Source: Acidobacteriota bacterium
GTDB taxonomy: Bacteria; Acidobacteriota; Terriglobia; Acidiferrales; UBA7541
Length of the DNA stretch: 6,435 nt
Direction of reading: 5' to 3'
NCBI GenBank assembly: GCA_003224135.1
Contig: QHYO01000218.1
Coordinates: 1 to 6,435, forward strand
Shown: one piece after another, positions 1 through 6,164 of the stretch
Position numbering within the stretch: the first letter of the stretch is position 1
Layout: each line of letters starts with the position of its first letter
Notes under the pieces: generated by a model
Seen by the model: the letters and a program-made list of their open reading frames with translations, nothing else
The model's database searches: none
What the model was told of the DNA's origin: nothing
Made by a program: the position numbers and the translations under genes

Positions 1-163
1 CCAGAATGCCGATGGGGAGGACGCAAGTGCCTTTGGAGACTTCAATAGCACGGTGGAAATCGTCGGCAGTGAGTTCTTCCCAGTGAGCGGAAAGTTTTTG
101 CTGCGCAAAGAGAGACGCGGCGGCCAGAAAGCAACTGAGGAGAACAAGTAAGAGACGACGCAT
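1..163 (-). CDS. Exported creatininase-family protein, N-terminal part (runs off left edge)
   Basis: The first 54 codons of a gene that continues beyond base 1. Translation from the ATG at 163 gives a signal peptide: Arg-Arg at residues 2-3, a hydrophobic core from about residue 4 to 19, and a likely signal peptidase I cut after A20 (SLFA|QQ). The mature part begins with HWEELTADDF (residues 27-36) and ends at CVLPIGIL (47-54). This matches the start of the creatininase fold, where the motif normally reads W-x-E-L-T then LPIG-x-xE-x-HG; the metal-binding Glu and His would lie just outside the window. Family members are metal-dependent amidohydrolases acting on creatinine or related cyclic amides and formamides; the substrate cannot be told from this part. 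The signal peptide puts it in the periplasm or outside the cell. C11 follows LLS, a poor lipobox, so a lipoprotein is less likely. The start is fixed by an AAAGGAG ribosome binding site 7 nt upstream. Confidence 0.82.
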   Translation of the reverse strand, partial: MRRLLLVLLSCFLAAASLFAQQKLSAHWEELTADDFHRAIEVSKGTCVLPIGIL

Positions 164-170
164 GGAAAAA

Positions 171-177
171 CTCCTTT
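171..177 (-). promoter_or_regulatory. Ribosome binding site of the creatininase-family gene
   Basis: On the minus strand this reads AAAGGAG, followed by 7 nt and then the ATG at 163. It is the strongest Shine-Dalgarno sequence in the window and supports a real gene start for the short partial reading frame at the left edge. Confidence 0.8.
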
Positions 178-196
178 GAAAAAATCGCCGCTGCGC

Positions 197-224
197 ATTG
201 TACTCCGAAATTGCTACGTTTAAA
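197..224 (-). promoter_or_regulatory. Candidate sigma70-type promoter for the creatininase-family gene
   Basis: In the 73-bp spacer between the broken glycosyltransferase gene and the creatininase-family gene, the minus strand has TTTAAA (219-224), a 16-nt spacer and TACAAT (197-202). These match 4 of 6 and 5 of 6 consensus bases. Transcription would begin near 190, leaving a leader of about 27 nt that contains the AAAGGAG site. The -35 match is moderate and the assignment rests on sequence alone. No hairpin with a U-run that would end transcription of the upstream gene is visible in this spacer. Confidence 0.45.
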
Positions 225-236
225 TCGTTTTTATGA

Positions 237-1526
237 TCATGGAGAAGTTTCAGAAGCGTTACTGCGATAGCGAAAGAAAAGATCTGCTACGGCAAAGACG
301 GTGAGGAATACCAGTAATGGGTCGATAGGATGGCGATAGCGTAAGGAGGTGTGCGTGAGGTAATAGATGAGCGGGTAGAGCAAAGGGAACACCGCGATCG
401 GAAATGCAAACGAACGTTTCGAGCGGACGAGCAGCGCGATCCCTAGAAACATGCCAAGGGAGAGAATCAGATTGCTGAGAATGATGATGCGAACCAGGAG
501 GGAGTCTGCGCGACGGAAGTCGGCGAGGGGATGTTCGGTGCCTGTCCAGGTGGCGACGATTTTTCTGGCGGTGAGACGAAGAAAAAGCGACGGTTTTTGT
601 TGAATGAAGGAATTCGCGAGACGGGACTTCTCGTCGAGGTAGGCGTTTTCACCGACTTGCGAATAGTGGCGCGTTTCCTCAAAGCGGGTGATGCGTCGGA
701 GGCCGCCGATGGCGTGTTCGTCAAAAATGTCGTTGTTGCCGATCCAAAGTTCAAACGGAAGACTTGAACGGATTGGAATTACGCGATGGAAAATTCCATA
801 GTTGCGCAGAGTCCAAGGCAGACAACAAATAAGAATCAATCCGGATGCGAACACTGGGGCATGCCAGGAGATTTTCACTTGAGTTCGTGCATGCCGCACT
901 GCCCAAAACAACAGAAAGGGAAGAACGATTCCAAGAGAAGGATTGGTGAGAAGAGTGACGCCCCAGAGCGCGCCGTACGTTAGCCAGAGCCACAGCCTTG
1001 GAGATTGGGCGATGCGCAGAGTCGTCCAAAGAAGAGTTGTGGCGAGAAGCACGGAGAGCGACGTATCTCAGATCCACTCGAAGGGCATGATAACGCCAGC
1101 GGGGAGAAAGACCCAAAGCCATGCGGAGGCAACTGCGACATGGCGTCCGGCAATTTGTTGCGCGAACGAAAAGAGTGGGAACGTGACTGTAGCTGAGAAG
1201 AGAGCATTCAACAAAACGGCGGCCAGAAAACTGTGAAATGTAAACGCGCCCAACATGCGGAAGATGATTGAAAGAAGAAAAGGATAGAGAGGCGGCAGCC
1301 ACGCGGTGGGGCCGGTGTTCTGGCGAAAAAGATTGCTGAAGCCTTTACCTTGCGAGAGCGCCAAGGCCGTGTTGCCTGCTTCCTGGTCGAATGGAACAGT
1401 TGCGAGAACTTGATGAGGAATTTTTCGCTGTTGATCCCACGCGAAGTCAAGACGTGCGCCGAGTGCAACCGCGGCGATGAACCAGACACTTGTGAGCAGT
1501 ACGACGATGCGAGATGTGCGGGTCAT
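237..1526 (-). pseudogene. GT39-type membrane glycosyltransferase, interrupted by one in-frame stop codon
   Basis: Reading from the ATG at 1526 gives 152 residues (MTRTSR to MPFEWI), a TGA at 1068-1070, then 276 more residues in the same frame to a TGA at 237-239. Restored, the protein has 429 residues. Family features continue on both sides of the stop: an N-terminal membrane segment (about 7-23), an extracytoplasmic loop with acidic residues (FDQE, 46-49), GPTAWLPPLYP (72-82), several hydrophobic helices, then TNPSLG, PWTLRNYGIF and LPFELWIGNN. Relatives are polytopic enzymes that transfer sugars from polyprenyl-phosphate donors to lipids or proteins outside the membrane. Across the stop the sequence reads FEWI-stop-DTSLSVLL; the family pattern here is W-x-W-(D/E)-T-S-L-S, so the stop replaces a Trp codon (TGG to TGA). 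Neighbouring genes end with TGA and use TGG for Trp, so recoding is unlikely. A sequencing error remains possible, since no other damage is seen. No clear ribosome binding site precedes 1526 or the GTG at 1052. Confidence 0.82.
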
Positions 1527-1605
1527 GTTTGAACGAGGTGCTTTTAGATTTTGCCGCAGGTCGGTCTGCGATGGAAATCCCAGAAAGACTCCTTCGAGGA
1601 ATCTG

Positions 1606-1634
1606 TTGGTTGTGGAATGTAGCGGGGATAGAAT
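1606..1634 (+). promoter_or_regulatory. Candidate promoter for the MFS transporter gene
   Basis: The 191-bp spacer between the divergent glycosyltransferase and transporter genes holds TTGGTT (1606-1611), exactly 17 nt, then TAGAAT (1629-1634). The -10 matches 5 of 6 consensus bases, the -35 only its TTG. Transcription would start near 1641, giving a leader of about 77 nt. I found no convincing promoter for the opposite gene and no clear operator palindrome in this spacer. Confidence 0.38.
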
Positions 1635-1717
1635 GCGACACGCGGCTGGCGACCACTGGAGTCGATTGGCCCAGACGGCGGAGTATCTCGACGGACTTGT
1701 CTTCCATCCCATCCACC

Positions 1718-3007
1718 ATGAACAAGGCAGTGCCACGGCGGCGGTGGGGCATTGCCATACTGTTGGGCTTCGGAGTGCTGGTCAATTATTTTGACCGCGT
1801 AAATCTTTCGGTCTCTCGGGACGCGCTGCACGACGCGTTCGGAATGTCTACGGTCGCATTTGGATTCTTGTTAAGCGCGTACAACTGGACGTACGCGGCG
1901 TTGCAGCTTCCCTCGGGACTATTGTTGGACCGCTTTGGCGTGCGTCGCGTGGGAATTATCAGCACGATCATCTGGAGCGTCGCTTCGTTTGGCGCGGCAA
2001 TTTCTACGGGAATCGGCAGCCTGTTTGGGGCACGGTTTTTATTGGGAATTGGCGAAGCGCCGACGTTTCCTGGAAATGCGAAGGCTGTCGGGTACTGGTT
2101 TCCGAAGCAGGAACGCAGCCTGGCGACCGCGATCTTCGATTCCATGGCGAAATTTTCTTCGGCCATTGGCGTGCCGATTCTGGGAATGCTGCTCTTACAT
2201 TTTGGCTGGCGATGGAATTTCGCCGCGACGGGAATTATCAGTCTCGTTTATTTTGCGTTGTTTTATGCGTACTACAAAAATCCCAGCCAAGACGAGAGAC
2301 TTTCCGAGGCGGAGCGAGAATATATTCGCGTGGGCGGCGCGCAGCCGGAAGATCAAGCGCGTGCCGCTGCCGGAGCACCCCTGGGATATCTGCTGGTGCA
2401 GCCAAAAGTGTTGGGCTTGGCGATGGGATTCGGCTCGTACAATTACAGCTTCTATTTGTTGCTGACGTGGCTGCCTGCCTATCTTTCCTCTGAGTTGCAC
2501 GTCGATCTGATGCATTCGGTTCTGTATACGAGTGTGCCCTGGCTGGTTGCGACGGCGACTGATTTGATTGTTGGCGGATGGCTCGTGGATGCGTTGATCC
2601 AACGCGGATGGAACGCGGTGCGGGTGCGGCAGAGTGTGTTGATCGGAGGAACGGCGCTGGGTCTGGGAATTCTGGGAGCAGCATACGCGCGGACTCCAGA
2701 GCGAGCGGTCTTCTGGATCAGTGTCTCGCTGGGAGGACTCTCGGCTGCTTCGCCGGTGGGATGGTCGATTCCGTCCTTGATTGCGCCGAAAGAGAGCGTG
2801 GGAACGGTTGGCGGGATTCTGAATCTTTGCAACCAACTCGCAGGAATTGCCGCGCCAATTGCGACTGGATTCATCGTTTCGGGAACGAAAAGCTTTTCGT
2901 GGGCGTTTATTGCGGCGGCGGTCTTTTTGGCGATCGGAATCGTAGGATATATTTTTCTATTGGGGAATATGGAACCGATCGCCGAGCCAGGCGAAGCGCG
3001 TGATTAG
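1718..3007 (+). CDS. MFS transporter, anion:cation symporter (ACS) type
   Basis: A 429-residue polytopic membrane protein, the usual length for this family, with about twelve hydrophobic segments. Family marks in order: NYFDRVNLS (23-31) at the end of helix 1, the helix 2-3 loop motif GLLLDRFGVRR (67-77), GIGEAPTFPGN (110-120) and the WFPKQER loop (127-133), followed by a hydrophilic central loop (about 187-225) with the SEAEREYI pattern typical of ACS carriers. ACS members import hexuronates, aldarates, galactonate, tartrate, phthalate and similar organic anions with protons; the specific substrate cannot be read here. The ATG at 1718 is chosen because the frame upstream (open from 1514) lacks membrane or family character, and MNKAVPRRRW gives a normal N-terminus; no good ribosome binding site is seen before it. 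It converges on the hydrolase gene, the TAG at 3005-3007 overlapping that gene's TAA. It may supply substrate to the dehydrogenases further right, which is inference from proximity only. Confidence 0.88.
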   Translation: MNKAVPRRRWGIAILLGFGVLVNYFDRVNLSVSRDALHDAFGMSTVAFGFLLSAYNWTYAALQLPSGLLLDRFGVRRVGIISTIIWSVASFGAAISTGIGSLFGARFLLGIGEAPTFPGNAKAVGYWFPKQERSLATAIFDSMAKFSSAIGVPILGMLLLHFGWRWNFAATGIISLVYFALFYAYYKNPSQDERLSEAEREYIRVGGAQPEDQARAAAGAPLGYLLVQPKVLGLAMGFGSYNYSFYLLLTWLPAYLSSELHVDLMHSVLYTSVPWLVATATDLIVGGWLVDALIQRGWNAVRVRQSVLIGGTALGLGILGAAYARTPERAVFWISVSLGGLSAASPVGWSIPSLIAPKESVGTVGGILNLCNQLAGIAAPIATGFIVSGTKSFSWAFIAAAVFLAIGIVGYIFLLGNMEPIAEPGEARD

Positions 3008-4110
3008 CGGCCGGCTGAATAGTGTTGTGATTGTTTGCTACGCGAGTTGAAGACGGAAAAGCTGCCGTCGGGATTTGCCGTGAGTTTCAGATAATTTGCA
3101 GCGTCAGGCCCGGAAGGATTGGCGATAAATTCTGGCGCAGTGTTGTGCGCCGTTCCCGCTTCTTCAGAAAAATGCAATTGCCAAAGAGCGGCGAGATTTG
3201 GCGAAGACTTGATGATGTCCAGCGCCGACGGGCTGCCGCCTTTGGTGGCTCCGTTATCGACGACGGCAACGCGAGGCGTAATTGCGTGTACGAGAGCGGC
3301 GCTTCCGCTTTGGTTGAAACCATGGTGGGATGCGATGTAGATGTCCACGTGCCCAATTTTGTCGACCGGGCACATCAGTTCGCGTTCTTTGTCGGCAGTG
3401 AGATCGCCGAGATCGAGAATCTTGAGTTTGCCGAAGGTGATGAGCGTGCCAAGAGAACGCGGATTTTCGGTTTTATCGGCCGGTGGTTGCGGCGAACTCG
3501 CGCAAGCAGGATTGGGCTGACCAGCGCCCGGAAGGGTCTTCTGGAGAACGGCGCCATCGGAGGAGATTATTTGGGCGGAAATCCCTTTTATGGGGAGAGT
3601 GTCGCCGGGCTTGGCGATGATGCGTTTATATTTTCCGTTCGACAGGAGTTGCTGGTAAGCGAGCCAGCGTCTTTGCGTTACTTCGTCCGTTGTTTCGCGG
3701 TTCTCTCCGTGATCGATGAAAGCGCCGATTCCAATCCGCTCGGCGAGCTGCGGAGCGCCGCCAACGTGGTCGTCATGGTAATGAGTAATGAGGACGAAGT
3801 CGATTTTGTTGATGCCGGCATCGTGGGCAGCAGCGACGATGCGGTCAGCGTCACGACCGTTATTGCCGGGCCAACCGGTATCGATGAGGAGCGACTGGCC
3901 CGCGGGAGTGACGAAGAGTGTGGCTTGACCGCCTTCGACGTCCACAAAGTATATTTGCAGGGCCTTTAGAGGAGTCGCGGCAGGCTGAGCGGACGCTACA
4001 GAGTCGAACGCCACAAATCCAAGGGCCATAAAGAGCCCGGCAAGCACGAACGCTCGCGCGGCAAAAACGCCAAGCCGGAATTGCGAATCTGTCGTCAGCT
4101 GTGCAGTCAT
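3004..4110 (-). CDS. Exported metallo-beta-lactamase-fold hydrolase, ComEC C-terminal-like
   Basis: A 368-residue protein with a signal peptide: Arg residues near positions 12 and 19, a hydrophobic core, and a likely cut after VASA (A41|Q42). The mature part is a metallo-beta-lactamase domain: IYFVDVEGGQATLFV (the VDVGQG-like opening of ComEC-type domains), LLIDTG (74-79), the metal-binding THYHDDHVGG with H110, H112, D114 and H115, LDLGDLT with D236, and ASHHG with H262-H263. It lacks the membrane channel part of true ComEC, so a DNA-uptake role is not implied; a secreted phosphodiesterase, nuclease or other hydrolase is possible and the substrate is unknown. The start at 4110 has GGAG 8 nt upstream; an in-frame extension back to 4197 would run into the upstream SDR gene and is not used. 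It lies 25 bp behind the SDR gene and is probably the last gene of that transcription unit. Its TAA overlaps the stop codon of the convergent MFS gene. Confidence 0.87.
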   Translation of the reverse strand: MTAQLTTDSQFRLGVFAARAFVLAGLFMALGFVAFDSVASAQPAATPLKALQIYFVDVEGGQATLFVTPAGQSLLIDTGWPGNNGRDADRIVAAAHDAGINKIDFVLITHYHDDHVGGAPQLAERIGIGAFIDHGENRETTDEVTQRRWLAYQQLLSNGKYKRIIAKPGDTLPIKGISAQIISSDGAVLQKTLPGAGQPNPACASSPQPPADKTENPRSLGTLITFGKLKILDLGDLTADKERELMCPVDKIGHVDIYIASHHGFNQSGSAALVHAITPRVAVVDNGATKGGSPSALDIIKSSPNLAALWQLHFSEEAGTAHNTAPEFIANPSGPDAANYLKLTANPDGSFSVFNSRSKQSQHYSAGR

Positions 4111-4114
4111 GCGA

Positions 4115-4122
4115 TTTTCTCC
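4115..4122 (-). promoter_or_regulatory. Ribosome binding site of the exported hydrolase
   Basis: The minus strand reads GGAGAAAA, with the GGAG core (4119-4122) 8 nt before the ATG at 4110. It sits in the 25-bp gap behind the SDR gene and settles the start against the longer in-frame reading from 4197. Confidence 0.7.
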
Positions 4123-4135
4123 GTAGAAGGTCTTA

Positions 4136-4999
4136 TCACACTTCGGGCGACGAACGCGGTTTGCCAAGTGCCCGCACAGCGCCGGTTGAAATGCCACCGT
4201 CGACGAGAATCGTTTGGCCGGTCATGTAGCGGCTGGATTCCGAGGCCAGGAAAACAATCGCGCCATCAAGATCGTTCGGTTCGCCGGCACGTCTGAGGGG
4301 AATGCGCTCGCGAAGGTATTCGACCCATTCCCGGTCCTCGTAGAGAACTTTGTTCTGCTCGGTGCGGAACCAGCCGGGCGCAAGGCAATTGACGGTGACG
4401 CCGTGTTTGCCCCAGTCGTCGGCGAGGCTCATGGTGAGCTGGCGAATTCCGCCGCGGCTTGCGCCATAGGGAGCAAGGCCCGCGTAGCCCGCAACACTGG
4501 TGACAGAGCCGATGTTAATGATGCGGCCGTAGCCCGCCGGAATCATGCGGCGCGCGGCGGCCTGCGCAACAAAAAAACTTCCGCGCAGATTTGTATCCAA
4601 AATCGTATTCCAATCTTCCCAGGTAACTTCGAGTGCGGGTTTGCGGATGTTGCAGCCAGCATTGTTGACGAGAATGTCGAGATGGCCAAAAGCGGATTCG
4701 GCGTCGGCGACCATCTTATCGATGCTGTGCTGATAGCGCACGTCGAGTTCGAGAGAAAGGGAGCGGCGGCCGAGTGCCTGGATTTCGACTTCGAAGGCGG
4801 CGAGACTTGTGCGTGTGCGACTGGTGAGGACAAGATCGGCGCCAGCCTTGGCAAGTGCTCGAGCGAAGCCTTGACCGAGACCACGGCTGGAGCCGGTAAC
4901 AATTGCAGTTTTGCCCGTCAAGTCGAATAGCGAGTTCGCAGGGTGATCAGGGTTCGCGGCTGGACTGGGAGGCGAGGTTGGAATTGTTTCTGGAGTCAT
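4136..4999 (-). CDS. SDR-family NAD(P)-dependent oxidoreductase, gluconate 5-dehydrogenase-like
   Basis: A 287-residue classical short-chain dehydrogenase. The cofactor motif TGSSRGLGQG is at 35-44, NNAG at 112-115, catalytic Asn in TNLRG (N137), Ser in NIGSVTS (S165), Tyr in PYGAS (Y178), and the C-terminal ILVDGG (264-269). The residue four after Tyr is Arg (R182, codon CGC) where classical SDRs have Lys. The closest remembered families are gluconate 5-dehydrogenase and 2-deoxy-gluconate 3-dehydrogenase (IdnO/KduD type), which interconvert a keto and a hydroxy group on sugar acids; the true substrate is unknown. Residues 1-23 form a Pro/Ser-rich extension before the usual FDLTGK start; no internal Met offers a shorter version, and AGGA 8 nt upstream supports the ATG at 4999. 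That ATG overlaps the stop of the MDR gene (ATGA), implying coupled translation. The gene ends in tandem stops TGA-TAA. Confidence 0.88.
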   Translation of the reverse strand: MTPETIPTSPPSPAANPDHPANSLFDLTGKTAIVTGSSRGLGQGFARALAKAGADLVLTSRTRTSLAAFEVEIQALGRRSLSLELDVRYQHSIDKMVADAESAFGHLDILVNNAGCNIRKPALEVTWEDWNTILDTNLRGSFFVAQAAARRMIPAGYGRIINIGSVTSVAGYAGLAPYGASRGGIRQLTMSLADDWGKHGVTVNCLAPGWFRTEQNKVLYEDREWVEYLRERIPLRRAGEPNDLDGAIVFLASESSRYMTGQTILVDGGISTGAVRALGKPRSSPEV

Positions 5000-6036
5000 G
5001 AGAGGTTTCCTGGAGTGAGTACGACTTTCAGCAAATTTGGCTCGCGCGCGTAAAGACGCTCAAACCAGCGAGGACCTTCCTCAAGAGGGACGACTGCGGT
5101 AATCAGAGGCTTCACGTTGATTGCTCCGGAGGTCAGAAGTTCAATCGCGCGCGGATATTCGCCGGCGGATGCACAAGAACCTTGCAGCCGAATTTGCCGT
5201 GTAACTACTTTTTGTAGAGGCAAAGTCACTTGCGGCGCGATGTTGCCGATCAGGACCACGGTGCCTCCTTTGCGGACGGAGTCAATCGCAGCGGCGACCG
5301 TTTCCTTTCTGCCCACAGCTTCGAGTGCGACGTCTACGCCTTCACCGTTCGTTAATTCAAGAAGTTGCCTGCTGAGTGTGTCATCGGATAGCAAAACGGC
5401 TGTTGCGCCGAGCTGGCGTGCGAGATCGAGGCGCGCGGAGTCAACGTCAGTGACGAAGACACGAGAGCAGCCGGCGGCACGGAGCGCTTGAAGAATGAGA
5501 ATGCCGATGGTGCCCGCACCGATGACAAGGGCGGTGGCGTCGCCGGAAATTTGCGCCAGGGAAACGGCGTGGAGAGCGACGGCTATCGCCTCGAGCATGG
5601 CGGCTTCCGCATACGGGAGACTATCCGGCAGCCTGTGAACAACGCGTGCGGGGACGGCGACGAATTCCGCGAAAGCGCCTGCGCGACGGTAATCGCCACA
5701 GGAAACGCCGAGCACCTGGCGATTATCGCAGAGGTTCACGTTTCCGCGCGAGCAGTTGGAACATGCACCGCAATAGATTGTGGAGTCGAAAGTGACACGA
5801 TCGCCTTCGGCAAAATTCTTTGCCGATGATCCGACAGCCGCGACGACTCCTGCGGCTTCGTGACCCATGACCAGGGGAGGAATGCGGCGGCCGGAAGAGC
5901 CATCGTAGCCATGAACGTCACTGCCGCAGATCCCGCATGCGGCAACGCGAACAAGAACCTCGTCGGTGGCCAGACGGGGAACAGGCACATCGGCGATTTC
6001 TAGATTTCGATAGCTGGAGAGGAGCAGTGCTTTCAT
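4996..6036 (-). CDS. Zinc-dependent MDR alcohol/polyol dehydrogenase, galactitol-1-phosphate/sorbitol dehydrogenase-like
   Basis: A medium-chain dehydrogenase of 346 residues from MKALLLSSYR. Numbered from that Met, catalytic-zinc residues are C37 (CGICGSDVHGY), H59-E60 (GHE) and probably E149; structural-zinc cysteines are C89, C92, C95 and C103 (YCGACSNC to NLC). The Rossmann motif GAGTIG is at 173-178, and Asp (D197, in VTDVD) ends the second strand, which favours NAD over NADP. The family oxidises secondary alcohols of polyols or sugar acids to ketones. The pattern STIYCG, NLCDNR, VLGVSCG and GSCASAGEYP resembles proteins often labelled galactitol-1-phosphate 5-dehydrogenase, but the substrate is not established. 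Possible starts are GTG 6075, ATG 6042 and ATG 6036; 6036 is chosen because family proteins begin MKAL. None has a good ribosome binding site. Its TGA overlaps the start of the SDR gene. It follows the TetR-like gene on the same strand after about 130 bp. Confidence 0.87.
   Translation of the reverse strand: MKALLLSSYRNLEIADVPVPRLATDEVLVRVAACGICGSDVHGYDGSSGRRIPPLVMGHEAAGVVAAVGSSAKNFAEGDRVTFDSTIYCGACSNCSRGNVNLCDNRQVLGVSCGDYRRAGAFAEFVAVPARVVHRLPDSLPYAEAAMLEAIAVALHAVSLAQISGDATALVIGAGTIGILILQALRAAGCSRVFVTDVDSARLDLARQLGATAVLLSDDTLSRQLLELTNGEGVDVALEAVGRKETVAAAIDSVRKGGTVVLIGNIAPQVTLPLQKVVTRQIRLQGSCASAGEYPRAIELLTSGAINVKPLITAVVPLEEGPRWFERLYAREPNLLKVVLTPGNLS
5006..5011 (-). promoter_or_regulatory. Ribosome binding site of the SDR gene, inside the end of the MDR gene
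   Basis: The minus strand reads AGGAAA, with AGGA (5008-5011) 8 nt before the ATG at 4999. It lies within the last codons of the dehydrogenase gene, so ribosomes finishing that gene stop exactly where the next start lies, which supports translational coupling through the ATGA overlap. Confidence 0.6.
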
Positions 6037-6046
6037 GTGCATCGAG

Positions 6047-6060
6047 GGCGCGGTCGCGCC
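6047..6060. promoter_or_regulatory. Short GC-rich inverted repeat upstream of the dehydrogenase gene; possible operator or hairpin
   Basis: GGCGCG and CGCGCC face each other across 2 bp, 4 bp before the ATG at 6042. It could be a binding site for the TetR-like regulator encoded next door, or an RNA hairpin that controls translation at the start codon. If translation really begins at GTG 6075 the repeat is simply coding sequence. Two other perfect 8-bp palindromes lie in the same spacer, at 6107-6114 (GCCCGGGC) and 6128-6135 (CTGCGCAG). Short GC palindromes are common by chance. No convincing -35/-10 pair and no U-run terminator were found between 6037 and 6164. Confidence 0.25.
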
Positions 6061-6164
6061 AGGAAACTCTATCACTAAAGGTTAGCCATGAGGGATTAGA
6101 GAGAGTGCCCGGGCCTGCCTACTCCAGCTGCGCAGGTAGCTAAAGTCACGAGGTGAAGAGCTGA

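Noticed and set aside
119..130. The 12-base string GGCGGCCAGAAA recurs near 1219-1230
   Set aside because: Both copies lie in codons for hydrophobic Phe-Leu-Ala-Ala segments of different proteins. This is coincidence of similar coding, not a repeat element.
1068..1070. TGA read as Trp or selenocysteine
   Set aside because: Other genes in the window end in TGA and use TGG for Trp. The family residue here is Trp, not Cys, so selenocysteine makes no sense, and no SECIS-like hairpin was recognised downstream.
751..1302. 183-codon minus-strand frame overlapping both halves of the glycosyltransferase, considered as evidence for a frameshift
   Set aside because: The two glycosyltransferase halves are already in the same frame and joined by one stop codon. 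This other frame has no membrane-protein pattern.
1514..1717. Upstream in-frame extension of the MFS gene by 68 codons (start at GTG 1514 or ATG 1571)
   Set aside because: The extension has no membrane or family character, would make the protein unusually long, and covers the candidate promoter. MNKAVPRRRW at 1718 gives a normal MFS N-terminus.
1527..1736. N-terminal extension of the glycosyltransferase reading frame to 1736
   Set aside because: The extra 70 residues are not hydrophobic or family-like. MTRTSR at 1526 is followed directly by the expected first membrane helix.
3031..3969. 312-codon open frame on the plus strand
   Set aside because: It lies wholly antisense to the well-supported metallo-hydrolase, and its product shows no recognisable motifs. 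It is a shadow of codon bias.
4214..4930. 238-codon plus-strand open frame opposite the SDR gene
   Set aside because: It is antisense to a gene with all SDR motifs, and its translation shows no domain pattern.
6075..6089. Four-codon mini-ORF (ATG at 6089, TAG at 6075-6077) upstream of the dehydrogenase, as a possible leader peptide
   Set aside because: It has no ribosome binding site and no regulatory codon run or attenuator hairpins. Such mini-ORFs arise by chance.
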